Below, in pieces: positions 26,634 to 34,704 of a DNA stretch of 64,000 bases. Below the pieces are notes generated by a model, which saw nothing but the letters and a program-made list of their open reading frames with translations, did not search any database and was not told the DNA's origin. The position numbers were made by a program, and so were the translations under genes. Origin of the DNA: Pseudonocardia kunmingensis. Its GTDB lineage: Bacteria; Actinomycetota; Actinomycetes; Mycobacteriales; Pseudonocardiaceae. Each line of letters begins with the position of its first letter. Position 1 is the first letter of the stretch. The DNA lies in contig NZ_VFPA01000005.1 of the NCBI RefSeq assembly GCF_006716445.1, positions 248,001 through 312,000 on the forward strand, in the 5' to 3' direction.

Positions 26634-27350
26634 GTGTCCGCGACGGCCCAACCCGGTCCCCAATGGCGACGAGTGCTCGGCGACCTGACCGGCTGGCTCG
26701 ACGCGGGCGAGGTCCGGCCGGGCGAGCGGCTGCCCAGCGAGGCCGAGCTCGCCGAGCGGTTCGGCGTGCACCGGCTCACCGTCCGCCAGGCGCTCGGCGA
26801 GCTCGCCCGCACCGGCGCGATCCGCACCGTGCACGGACGCGGCTCGTACGTCGCCGAGCCGCCGTACCGGTTCCGGGTGGTGCCGGATGCGCCGAGCATC
26901 GTCGCCCAGATGCGCGAGCAGGGCCGCTCGGTGACCCAGCGCCTGGTCGCGCACTCCGTCGTGCCGTCCACCGCGGCGCCCGACGCCACCGGCCTCCCCG
27001 ACGGCGATCTGTTGCAACTGGACACGGTGATGTGCGTGGACGGCGCCCCCTGGTCGCGGGCCACCACCTGGCTCGCCCACGACCGGTTCGCCGGGATCCC
27101 CGCGGTGTGGACCGACAACACGTCCCTCACCGGCCTGCTGCAGGCCGCTTACGGCCTGCGGATGCGGCGGGCGTGGCGCCGGTACGCGGCCGAGCCGGCC
27201 GGCCCCGCCGACGCGGACGCCCTCGACGTCGCCCTCGGCGTTCCCCTGCTCGTCCTGGTCGGGGCGAACTGCGACCAGGACGGGGAGGTCACCCTGGTCG
27301 CCGCCCGGCGCACCCGCGGCGACCGGATCGAGTACGTCGTCGAACTCTGA
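26634..27350 (+). CDS. phnF: GntR family (HutC/PhnF type) transcriptional regulator of the phn operon
   Basis: 238 residues. N-terminal winged helix with RPGERLPSEAELAERFGVHR and LTVRQALGELARTGAIRTVHGRGSYV (about 28-73), then a UbiC-like/UTRA effector domain (about 90-238). It directly precedes phnDCEGHIJKLM on the same strand, the position of PhnF in C-P lyase operons. GTG 26634 is probably leaderless, with TAGGGT at 26622-26627. Two ATCTAGAT palindromes flank the gene, which predicts repression of itself and of phnD. The effector is unknown. Confidence 0.88.
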   Translation: MSATAQPGPQWRRVLGDLTGWLDAGEVRPGERLPSEAELAERFGVHRLTVRQALGELARTGAIRTVHGRGSYVAEPPYRFRVVPDAPSIVAQMREQGRSVTQRLVAHSVVPSTAAPDATGLPDGDLLQLDTVMCVDGAPWSRATTWLAHDRFAGIPAVWTDNTSLTGLLQAAYGLRMRRAWRRYAAEPAGPADADALDVALGVPLLVLVGANCDQDGEVTLVAARRTRGDRIEYVVEL

Positions 27351-27372
27351 ACGGCCCTGCGGTTGATCGGCC

Positions 27373-27390
27373 GAGACATCTAGATATCTC
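27373..27390. promoter_or_regulatory. Putative operator O2 before phnD (ATCTAGAT core)
   Basis: Eighteen-base imperfect palindrome GAGACATCTAGATATCTC with one mismatched pair (C/A). It shares the ATCTAGAT core with O1 and lies 107 bases before phnD. A possible promoter overlaps it (TTGATC at 27363, TATCTC at 27385); another -10 candidate, TAGCGT, lies downstream at 27446-27451. Confidence 0.55.
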
Positions 27391-27497
27391 GCTCACCGTC
27401 CACGGGCGTTCACCCGATCGGGCATCGCGCGCCACCGTGGCGACCTAGCGTCCCCCGCGATCGTGACCGCGCCTGAAGCCGATCCCCCGGAGGACCG

Positions 27498-28478
27498 ATG
27501 CGGCCGAAACGACGCCGTACCCGACCCCTGGCCGCCCTCGCCGCCGTGGCCGCCGTCCTGCTCACCGGCTGTGCCGGCACCCCCGATCCCACCGCGGACG
27601 GCGGGCTCCCCACCGCGGCCCCACCCGCCCCCGACGTGGTGGACGGGCAGTTCTACCGCCCGCAGACCCTGCGTTTCGCGTCCATCTCCGGCGCCGACGA
27701 GGAGTCCTCGGCCGCCCGCCTCGCTCCGATCGTCGACCACCTCGCCGACGAGATCGGCATGGAGGTGGAGTTCATCGAGACGACCGACTACAGCTCGGTG
27801 ATCGAGGGCATGCGGGCGGGCCGGGTGGACGTCGCGGTGTTCGGCCCGTTCTCCTACGTGATCGCCTCCAGCGAGGCGAACGCCACCGCACTGGTCGCGC
27901 AGCCGAACCAGGAGACGGGAGCGCTCGGGTACAAGAGCCTGCTCATCACGCGCGCCGACTCCGGCATCACGTCCGTCGAGCAGCTGCGCGATCGCTCGAT
28001 GGCCTTCGCCGACCCGGCGTCGACCTCGGGCAACCTGTTCCCCCGGCTGATACTGGCCAACGCCGGGATCACCGACGTCGAGGGCTACTTCTCCGAGACC
28101 AGCTTCTCGGGCGGTCACGACGCCTCGCTGGTCGCCGTCGCCCACGGGCAGGTCGACGCCGCCGGCGTCTGCGACACCTGCATCGCGCGCTTCTACCGCG
28201 AGGGTCTCGCCGACCCGGCCGACATCCGGGTGATCGCCGAGTCGGAGCCGATCCCGCCCAGCCCGCTCAGCGCCCGCGCGGACCTCGACCCCGCCCTGCG
28301 GCAGCAGATCACCGACGTCTACCTGCGGTTGGTCACCGAGCACCCGGAGCTCGTGCAGGCGGCGAGCTCGCTGGACGAGCCGCCCACGCACCCGTACCAG
28401 GTGGTCACCGACGACCAGTACGACGTGGTGCGCGAGCTGGCCGAGAAGCTGGACGTCGACCTCGCCGAGCTGGGCTGA
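27498..28478 (+). CDS. phnD: Phosphonate ABC transporter substrate-binding lipoprotein
   Basis: 326 residues. A lipoprotein signal peptide ends in LLTGC (Cys25). The mature part is a periplasmic-binding-type fold with the PhnD features LRFASISG, a Tyr/Ser-rich ETTDYSSVIEGMRAGRVDVA region and DPASTSGNLFPR, the serine/threonine loop that holds the phosphonate group. ATG 27498 follows CGGAGGACCG. It captures phosphonates or phosphite for PhnCE. Four bases separate it from phnC. Confidence 0.93.
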   Translation: MRPKRRRTRPLAALAAVAAVLLTGCAGTPDPTADGGLPTAAPPAPDVVDGQFYRPQTLRFASISGADEESSAARLAPIVDHLADEIGMEVEFIETTDYSSVIEGMRAGRVDVAVFGPFSYVIASSEANATALVAQPNQETGALGYKSLLITRADSGITSVEQLRDRSMAFADPASTSGNLFPRLILANAGITDVEGYFSETSFSGGHDASLVAVAHGQVDAAGVCDTCIARFYREGLADPADIRVIAESEPIPPSPLSARADLDPALRQQITDVYLRLVTEHPELVQAASSLDEPPTHPYQVVTDDQYDVVRELAEKLDVDLAELG

Positions 28479-28481
28479 GCC

Positions 28482-29330
28482 GTGGCGGACCGGAACGCCA
28501 CCGCCGCGGTGACCGTGCGCGGCCTGCGCAAGACCTACTCCACCGCAGGCGTCACCACCGTGGCCCTCGACGCGGTCGAGCTCGACATCGCGCCGGGCGA
28601 GTTCGTCGCCGTGCTCGGCCCGTCGGGCGCGGGCAAGACGACGTTCATGCGCACCCTCACCGGGATGGTGCGCCCCGACGCCGGGCAGGTGCGGGTGGGC
28701 GAGGACGACCTCGCCGCGCTGCGCGGCTCGGCACTGCGCGCGGCCCAGAGCCGCATCGGCATGGTCTACCAGCAGTTCAACCTCGTCGGACGGCTGCGCG
28801 TGCTCACCAACGTGCTGATGGGCCGGCTGCCCGGCATGGGGCCGGCGGCCTGGCTGGCCGGGCGGTTCGACCGGGCGGCCGTCGCGGCGGCCTACGCCTG
28901 CCTGGAACGGGTGGACCTGCTCGACCGGGCGCACCAGCGCGCCGACACGCTGTCCGGCGGGCAGCAGCAGCGGGTCGCGCTCGCGCGCGCCCTGTGCCAG
29001 ACCCCGCGGCTGCTGCTCGCCGACGAGCCCGTGGCGAGCGTCGACCCGAAGCTCGCCGAGCGGATCATGGGACATCTCCGCCGGGTCAACCGCGACGAGG
29101 GCCTGACCACGGTGGTCAACCTGCACACCGTGGCACTCGCCGCCCGCTACGCCGACCGCGTGGTGGGGCTGAACGCCGGGCGGGTCGTCGTGGACGGCCC
29201 CGCCACGCTGCTCGACGACCCCACCACCGTCGCGCGGATCTACGCCGGGACCGCCGACGAGGAGGAGCTCGCGGTCGCCCTGCCCGAGTGGATGTCGGGC
29301 AGCGTCCCGGCCGGGGGTGGCGCCCGATGA
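28482..29330 (+). CDS. phnC: Phosphonate ABC transporter ATP-binding protein
   Basis: 282 residues. Walker A GPSGAGKT at 46-53, Q-loop YQQFNLVGRL, signature LSGGQQQR from 157 and Walker B LLLADEP at 177-183. The FNLVGRLRVLTNVLMGRL segment is typical of PhnC. It powers import through PhnE. GTG 28482 follows the phnD stop closely; the stop overlaps the phnE start (ATGA). Confidence 0.94.
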   Translation: MADRNATAAVTVRGLRKTYSTAGVTTVALDAVELDIAPGEFVAVLGPSGAGKTTFMRTLTGMVRPDAGQVRVGEDDLAALRGSALRAAQSRIGMVYQQFNLVGRLRVLTNVLMGRLPGMGPAAWLAGRFDRAAVAAAYACLERVDLLDRAHQRADTLSGGQQQRVALARALCQTPRLLLADEPVASVDPKLAERIMGHLRRVNRDEGLTTVVNLHTVALAARYADRVVGLNAGRVVVDGPATLLDDPTTVARIYAGTADEEELAVALPEWMSGSVPAGGGAR

Positions 29331-30124
29331 CCGCCCCCGGCACGCTCCGCCCGCCCGCCCGGCCGCGCACGGTGACGCCGCTGCGGACCGTCGGGATCGT
29401 CGCCGGGCTCGCCGTGCTCGTCTGGTCGTTCAGCGGGACGGGGTTCTCCCCCACCGAGGTCGTCACCGGCCTGCCGAACCTGTTCGACCTGATCGGGCGG
29501 ATGCTGCCGCCGGACGTGACGATCCTGCCCGACCTCGTCGAGCCCATCCTGGAGACCGTCCGGATGGCGATCGTCGGCACCGCGCTGGCCTCGGTCGTCG
29601 CCCTGCCGCTCGGCTTCCTCGCGGCCCGCAACGTCACGCCGCACCCGGCGCTGCGCGCGGTGGTCCGCCCGGTGCTCAACGCGCTGCGCACGATCCCCGA
29701 GCTGATCTTCGCGCTGCTCTTCGTGGCGGCCGTGGGGCTCGGGCCGTTCGCCGGTGTGATGGCGCTGCTGCTGGGCAACCTCGGCTTTCTCGGCAAGATC
29801 TACTCCGAGACGCTGGAGAGCGTCGACCCCCGCCCCGTCGACGCCCTGCAGGGCCTGGGCGCCACCCGTGGCCAGGCCGCCTGGTACGCGGTCGTGCCGC
29901 AGGCCGCGCCGATCATGGGCAGCTTCGTGATCTACCTCCTGGAGATCAATTTCCGGGCGGCGACGATCCTCGGCGTCGTGGGCGCCGGCGGGATCGGCTA
30001 CGAGCTCAACGCCGCGATCCGGCTGTTCCAGTACCAGAACATGGCGATGATCCTGATCGCGATCGGGGTGTGCGTCGCCTTCTTCGACTTCGTCTCCGCC
30101 CAGCTCAGGAAGAGGCTCCTGTGA
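29327..30124 (+). CDS. phnE: Phosphonate ABC transporter permease
   Basis: 265 residues, about six membrane helices. The importer coupling (EAA) loop is seen in LGATRGQAAWYAVVPQAAP, and IPELIFALLFVAAVGLG precedes it as in other PhnE proteins. ATG 29327 overlaps the phnC stop, and its own TGA overlaps the phnG GTG. Confidence 0.94.
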   Translation: MTAPGTLRPPARPRTVTPLRTVGIVAGLAVLVWSFSGTGFSPTEVVTGLPNLFDLIGRMLPPDVTILPDLVEPILETVRMAIVGTALASVVALPLGFLAARNVTPHPALRAVVRPVLNALRTIPELIFALLFVAAVGLGPFAGVMALLLGNLGFLGKIYSETLESVDPRPVDALQGLGATRGQAAWYAVVPQAAPIMGSFVIYLLEINFRAATILGVVGAGGIGYELNAAIRLFQYQNMAMILIAIGVCVAFFDFVSAQLRKRLL

Positions 30125-30555
30125 CCGCACCCGTACTCGCCGAACGCCGGGCCGAACTGCTCGCGGTCGCCACGCGCGACGACCTCGTCGCCCTCGCCGA
30201 CCGCATCACCGCCGAGGCCACCTGCCGGGTGGAACGCGGCCCGGAGGTGGGCATGGTGGTGTTGGAGGTCCGCGAGCCGGTGGCCGGGGAACGCTTCCAC
30301 CTCACCGAGGTCCTCGTCACCGAGGCGCGGGTGAGCGTCGACGGCGCGCCCGGCTGGGCGATGCGCACCGGTGACGACCGGCTCGCCGCGCTCGCCGCCG
30401 CGGTGTGCGACGCCGCGGCCGAGGCCGGCCACGCGCTGGCACCCGAGGTCGAGCGGCTGTGCACCGAGACCGCCGACCGGCAGGCCGCCGAAGCCGCCGC
30501 GGAGCTGGCCCGGGTGGCCCCGACCGCGGTGGCGTTCGAGGAGCTCGACCGATGA
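30121..30555 (+). CDS. phnG: C-P lyase core subunit PhnG
   Basis: 144 residues, usual length. PhnG is part of the PhnGHIJ core complex and works with PhnI and PhnL in attaching phosphonate to the ribose of ATP. Family marks are an N-terminal ERRAELLAVATRDDLVALA helix and the HLTEVLVTEARVSVDG strand pair. It starts at GTG 30121 inside the phnE stop and overlaps phnH by ATGA. Confidence 0.92.
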   Translation: MTAPVLAERRAELLAVATRDDLVALADRITAEATCRVERGPEVGMVVLEVREPVAGERFHLTEVLVTEARVSVDGAPGWAMRTGDDRLAALAAAVCDAAAEAGHALAPEVERLCTETADRQAAEAAAELARVAPTAVAFEELDR

Positions 30556-31166
30556 CCGGGACCGCACTGCACCCGCTCGACCACGTCGGGTCGCAGCGGG
30601 TCTTCCGGGTCCTGCTGGACGCGCTGTCGCGGCCGGGCACGATCGGCGCCCTGCCCACGGAGCTGCTCGGCGCTGCCGACGCGCCCGCCGCGCTGCTGGT
30701 CCCGCTGGCGCTGGCCGACCTGGAGGTCACCCTCGGCGTGCTGGAGCCTGCCGGTGCCGGGTGGGCCGGTGCGCTGGCCGCGGCCACCGGCGCCCGCCCG
30801 GCGCCCGCCGAGGAGGCCGACCTGGTCCTCGCGCTGCGCGCCCCGCGCCCGGACGAGGTGCGCGGGCTGCGCCGGGGCACCCCGGACCGGCCCGACCGCG
30901 CCTGCCGGCTGGTGCTGTCCTGCGCCGCGCTGGGCCCGGAGGGGGACGTGCGCTGCGCGCTGACCGGCCCGGGCGTCGACGGCGCCGCCGAGCTCGGCGT
31001 CGGCGGTCTGCCGGTGGAGACGGTCGAGGCGCTGGTGGCGGTGAACCGGGCGTTCCCGCTCGGGGTCGACGCGTTCGTCGTCGCGGCCGACGGCCGCGTC
31101 GCCGGCCTGCCGCGCAGCACGCGGGTGCGCGTGCGGGCCGGCGCCGGAAGCTGGGGAAGGAGCTGA
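30552..31166 (+). CDS. phnH: C-P lyase core subunit PhnH
   Basis: 204 residues. PhnH is a PLP-transferase-like fold without cofactor that is a structural part of the PhnGHIJ complex. Seen here: the N-terminal HVGSQRVFRVLLDALSRPGT motif and the C-terminal PLGVDAFVVAADGRVAGLPRST. Tightly packed between phnG and phnI. Confidence 0.92.
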   Translation: MTGTALHPLDHVGSQRVFRVLLDALSRPGTIGALPTELLGAADAPAALLVPLALADLEVTLGVLEPAGAGWAGALAAATGARPAPAEEADLVLALRAPRPDEVRGLRRGTPDRPDRACRLVLSCAALGPEGDVRCALTGPGVDGAAELGVGGLPVETVEALVAVNRAFPLGVDAFVVAADGRVAGLPRSTRVRVRAGAGSWGRS

Positions 31167-31167
31167 C

Positions 31168-32223
31168 ATGGGGTACGCCGCCGTCAAGGGCGGGCTGGAC
31201 GCGATCCTGGCCGCCGAGGACCTGGTCGCCCGCATGCGGGTGGACGACCCGAGCCCGTGGCTGGAGGAGGCGCAGCTGATCGGGCGGCTCCGCCTGGCCG
31301 TCGACCGCGTGCAGGGCGAGGGCGGGCTCGCCTCCGCCGAGCTCGCCGCGCGGGCGATCCGCCAGGCCGAGGGCGACCTCATCGAGGCCGCGCTGCTCGT
31401 GCGCTCGTACCGCAGCACGCTCCCGCGCCTCGGTTACACGCTGCCGACCCCGACGGCCGAGCTGGAGGCGGTGCGCCGGATCGTCCCCGCCTTCCGCGAG
31501 CCGCCGGGCCGTCAGCTGCTGGGCCGGACCCTGGACTACACCGAGCGGCTGGTCGACTTCCGGGACGAGGCCGCCGCCCGCGCGGCGCTCCGGGAACCGC
31601 CCGCGGGCCGCGGCGACGTCGACCCCGAGGCCCGCCAACCCCGCCTCGCCGAGCTGCTCGCCGCCCGCGGGCTCCTCGCGAACCGGCAGGTCGAGGGCGA
31701 CCCGGACCCGGTGGACATCACCCGCGAGCCGGTGATCACGCCCGCTCCCCGGTCGGCCCGGCTCGCCGCGCTCGCGCGCGGTGAGACCGGCGCCCTGGTC
31801 AACCTCTGGTACCAGGGCGTGCGGGGCGACCGGAGGGGTGCCGAGGACGTCACGCTGGGCGAGGTGCGGGTCGGCACGCTGCCCGTCACCGTCGCGCACC
31901 CGCGCACCGGTGGCGCCGTCCGGGTCGGATCGGTGCCGGTCACCGAGGTGGAGGCGATGTCCAACCTCAACCGGCCCGACGAGGACACCGGCGTGTTCGA
32001 CATCGGCTACGGGCTGGTGCTCGGCCACAACGAGCGCAAGGCGATCGCCATGGCCGTGCTCGACGTGGCGATGCACCGCGACCGGGGCCGCACCGGCCTG
32101 GAGCAGAACGTGATCGGCACCTGCGACGGCACCGACGCCAGCGGGTTCCTCGAGCACCTCAAGCTGCCGCACTACGTGACGTTCGGCTCGCAGGTCGAGC
32201 GCAAGGAGGCGATCCGCAAGTGA
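31168..32223 (+). CDS. phnI: C-P lyase core subunit PhnI (phosphonate-ribosyl transfer)
   Basis: 351 residues, normal length. PhnI is the nucleosidase-like subunit that displaces adenine of ATP with phosphonate, helped by PhnG, H and L. Conserved blocks: YAAVKGGLDAI at the N-terminus, RTLDYTERLVDFRDE, VEAMSNLNRPDEDTG and the C-terminal HLKLPHYVTFGSQVERKEAI. Overlaps phnJ by GTGA. Confidence 0.94.
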   Translation: MGYAAVKGGLDAILAAEDLVARMRVDDPSPWLEEAQLIGRLRLAVDRVQGEGGLASAELAARAIRQAEGDLIEAALLVRSYRSTLPRLGYTLPTPTAELEAVRRIVPAFREPPGRQLLGRTLDYTERLVDFRDEAAARAALREPPAGRGDVDPEARQPRLAELLAARGLLANRQVEGDPDPVDITREPVITPAPRSARLAALARGETGALVNLWYQGVRGDRRGAEDVTLGEVRVGTLPVTVAHPRTGGAVRVGSVPVTEVEAMSNLNRPDEDTGVFDIGYGLVLGHNERKAIAMAVLDVAMHRDRGRTGLEQNVIGTCDGTDASGFLEHLKLPHYVTFGSQVERKEAIRK

Positions 32224-33098
32224 CGATCTCCGCGCCCGAGGGCGTCGCGGCGCTGCTCGAGGAGTCCGACCACTACACCTTCGGGTTCCTCGACGAGCTG
32301 TCCAAGCGCGAGATCCGCCGCGCGATCCTCTCCGCCGTCGCGCTGCCGGGTTACCAGGTGCCCTTCGCCAGCCGGGACATGCCGGTGGCCCGCGGCTGGG
32401 GCTCCGGCGGGCTGCAGGTGACGCTCGGCGTCATCGGCGGCGACGACGTCCTGAAGGTCATCGACCAGGGCGACGACGCCGGCGTCAACGCCGCGAACCT
32501 GCGCCGGCTCGTCCACCGCACCACCGGCGTCACCACCACGCTGGACCGCCGCGAGGCGACGATCGTGCAGTCGCGCCACCGCGTCCCGGAGGAGGGTGTG
32601 CCGGACGGGCAGGTGCTGGTGCTGCAGGTGCCGCAGCCGGAGTCCCTGCGCGGCATCGAGAAGCGCGAGTCGGAGCTGCGGCGGATGCACGCCGAGGCCG
32701 ACTACTCGCGCATGTGGGTGGCGCTCTACGAGGACTACGTGCGCCACGGCGCGATCAGCCGCTCCACCGGTTACCCGGTGCTGGTGGGCGGCCGGTACGT
32801 GATGCAGACCAGCCCGATCCCCCGCTGGGACGTGCCCCGGCTGCACCACCACGACGGGCTGGTGCTGTTCGGCGCCGGGCGCGAGAAGCGGATCTACGCG
32901 GTGCCCCCGCACACCGACGTGGTGCCGCTGACGTTCGAGGACATCCCGTTCGAGGTGGAGCGGGTGCCGGGTGCTGCCTGCGCCCGGTGCGGGAGCAGCG
33001 AGAGCTACCTGGCGGAGATCCCGCAGCCCGGCGCCCCGTCCCGGTGGGTCTGCAGCGACACCGACTGGTGCGACCGACGTGCGGGAGGTGTGGCATGA
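32220..33098 (+). CDS. phnJ: C-P lyase radical SAM subunit PhnJ
   Basis: 292 residues. PhnJ uses a [4Fe-4S] cluster and S-adenosylmethionine to break the carbon-phosphorus bond of the ribosyl phosphonate. The four cysteines have the PhnJ spacing: Cys254, 257, 278 and 284 (CARCGSS, then WVCSDTDWC), matching the C-x2-C-x21-C-x5-C of the E. coli enzyme within one residue. The N-terminal HYTFGFLDELSKREIRRAIL is also typical. It overlaps phnK. Confidence 0.96.
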   Translation: MTISAPEGVAALLEESDHYTFGFLDELSKREIRRAILSAVALPGYQVPFASRDMPVARGWGSGGLQVTLGVIGGDDVLKVIDQGDDAGVNAANLRRLVHRTTGVTTTLDRREATIVQSRHRVPEEGVPDGQVLVLQVPQPESLRGIEKRESELRRMHAEADYSRMWVALYEDYVRHGAISRSTGYPVLVGGRYVMQTSPIPRWDVPRLHHHDGLVLFGAGREKRIYAVPPHTDVVPLTFEDIPFEVERVPGAACARCGSSESYLAEIPQPGAPSRWVCSDTDWCDRRAGGVA

Positions 33099-33928
33099 GC
33101 TGGGCCGTGCAGGTCGAGGGGCTGGGCAAGATCTTCGGACCCGGGTGCCCCGAGTGCGTGGCCGCGACCGGGCCGGACCTGCAGCGCGAGCTGTGCGTGG
33201 TGTGCGGGTCGATCGTGGCGTGCTGGGACGTCGCGTTCACGGTGGCGCCGGGCGAGTCGCTGGGCATCATCGGGGAGTCCGGCTCCGGCAAGTCGACGGC
33301 GCTGCGCTGCATCGCCGGTGACCAGGAGCCGACGGCCGGGCGCGCGTTCGTCCGCAGCGTCGACGGCGGCGCGACCGACCTGTTCACCCTGCCCGCCGCG
33401 GAGCGGCGCCGGGTCGCGGTGGAGGACGTCGGCATCGTCCACCAGAACCCGGCGGAGGGGCTGGCGCTCGACATCACCGCGGGCGGCAACGTCGTCGACC
33501 GGCTGGCCGCCGCGGGGTGGCGGCACTTCGGCCGCATGCGCGAGCGCCTGCTCGAGCTGCTGGCCCGCACCGAGGTGCCCGCCGAGCGCGTCGACCACCT
33601 GGTCCGCACGTTCTCCGGCGGCATGCGCCAGCGCGTGCAGATCGCGAAGGTGCTCGCCAACCGGCCGGGCGTGCTGCTGCTGGACGAGCCGACGACCGGG
33701 CTCGACGCCTCCGTCGCCGCCGGGGTGCTCGACCTGGTGCGCGACCTGCAGGAGGAGCTCGACCTCGCGATCGTCGTGGTCAGCCACGACTTCCGGGTGA
33801 TCGAGATGCTGACCCGCCGCGTGCTGGTGATGCAGCACGGCCGCGTGGTCGAGCAGGGACTGACCGACCAGCTGCTGGAGGACCCCCAGCACCCCTACAG
33901 CCAGCGGCTGGTCGCCGCTGCGCGATGA
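33095..33928 (+). CDS. phnK: C-P lyase ABC-type subunit PhnK with cysteine-rich insert
   Basis: 277 residues. Walker A GESGSGKST at 60-68, a signature loop FSGGMRQRVQIAK and Walker B LLLDEPTTGLD. PhnK docks on PhnJ in the core complex. Odd feature: between the first strand and Walker A there is an insert with five cysteines (18, 21, 34, 37, 43; GCPEC and LCVVCGS), looking like a small zinc or metal knuckle that the E. coli protein lacks. ATG 33095 overlaps the phnJ stop. Confidence 0.92.
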   Translation: MSWAVQVEGLGKIFGPGCPECVAATGPDLQRELCVVCGSIVACWDVAFTVAPGESLGIIGESGSGKSTALRCIAGDQEPTAGRAFVRSVDGGATDLFTLPAAERRRVAVEDVGIVHQNPAEGLALDITAGGNVVDRLAAAGWRHFGRMRERLLELLARTEVPAERVDHLVRTFSGGMRQRVQIAKVLANRPGVLLLDEPTTGLDASVAAGVLDLVRDLQEELDLAIVVVSHDFRVIEMLTRRVLVMQHGRVVEQGLTDQLLEDPQHPYSQRLVAAAR

Positions 33929-34704
33929 CGGGCGGCGCGATGACGGGCGGACCGATGACGGAGGCACCTGTGGTTCTCGACGTTCGCGACCTGGCCAAGA
34001 ACTTCACCCTGCACGGCATCGGCGGCCGCGTGGTGCACGCCTTCTCCGGCGTCGACCTCACCGTCGGCGCGGGCGAGCTCGTCGCGCTGGCCGGCGGTTC
34101 CGGGGCCGGCAAGTCCTCGGTGATCAAGTGCGTGTACCGCACCTACCGGCCGACGGCGGGGTCGGTGCGGTTCGCCCGCTCGTCCGGGGACACCGTGGAC
34201 CTGGCCGCCCTCCCCGACTCCGCAGTCGCCGACCTGCGCGAGCGGGAGATCGGCTACGTCTCGCAGTTCCTGCGTGCCGAGCCCCGCCGCGGCGTGCTCG
34301 ACGTCGTGGCCCGGGCCGGGGTGCGCCGCGGCATGGCGGCGGCGCAGGCCCGGGAGGCGGCCGCCGACGTGCTGGCCCGGCTGCGGCTGGACCGCGAGCT
34401 GTGGCAGACCTACCCGACGCTGCTGTCGGGCGGGGAGCAGCAGCGGGTGAACCTCGCGTCCGCGCTGCTCGCCCCGCCCCGGCTGCTGCTGCTCGACGAG
34501 CCGGTCTCGGCCCTGGACCCGGCCAACCGGGAGGCGGTGCTGGCGATGGTGCAGGCGCTGGTGGCGGGCGGGACCGCGGTGCTGACCATCCTGCACGACC
34601 ACGACGCCATCCGGCGCGTGGCCACCCGCGTGGTGCTGATGGCGCACGGACGGGTCGTCGACGCCGGGGAGCCGGACACCGTGCTCGCGCAGGCCGTCGC
34701 ATGA
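33925..34704 (+). CDS. phnL: C-P lyase ABC-type subunit PhnL
   Basis: 259 residues from the first ATG. Walker A GGSGAGKSS at 57-65, signature LSGGEQQRVNLA and Walker B LLLLDEPVSALD. PhnL assists the PhnI nucleotide step. The start region is a 15-base tandem repeat, so three in-frame ATG codons (33925, 33940, 33955) are available; the first overlaps the phnK stop, while the third is nearest the conserved domain. The true start is uncertain. Confidence 0.92.
   Translation: MTGGAMTGGPMTEAPVVLDVRDLAKNFTLHGIGGRVVHAFSGVDLTVGAGELVALAGGSGAGKSSVIKCVYRTYRPTAGSVRFARSSGDTVDLAALPDSAVADLREREIGYVSQFLRAEPRRGVLDVVARAGVRRGMAAAQAREAAADVLARLRLDRELWQTYPTLLSGGEQQRVNLASALLAPPRLLLLDEPVSALDPANREAVLAMVQALVAGGTAVLTILHDHDAIRRVATRVVLMAHGRVVDAGEPDTVLAQAVA

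Noticed and set aside
27391..27418. Possible PHO box (GTTCACCCGAT) before phnD
   Set aside because: Only one unit fits the 11-base PHO repeat; the neighbouring GCTCACC and GTCCACG are at wrong spacings, so a PhoP site is not supported.
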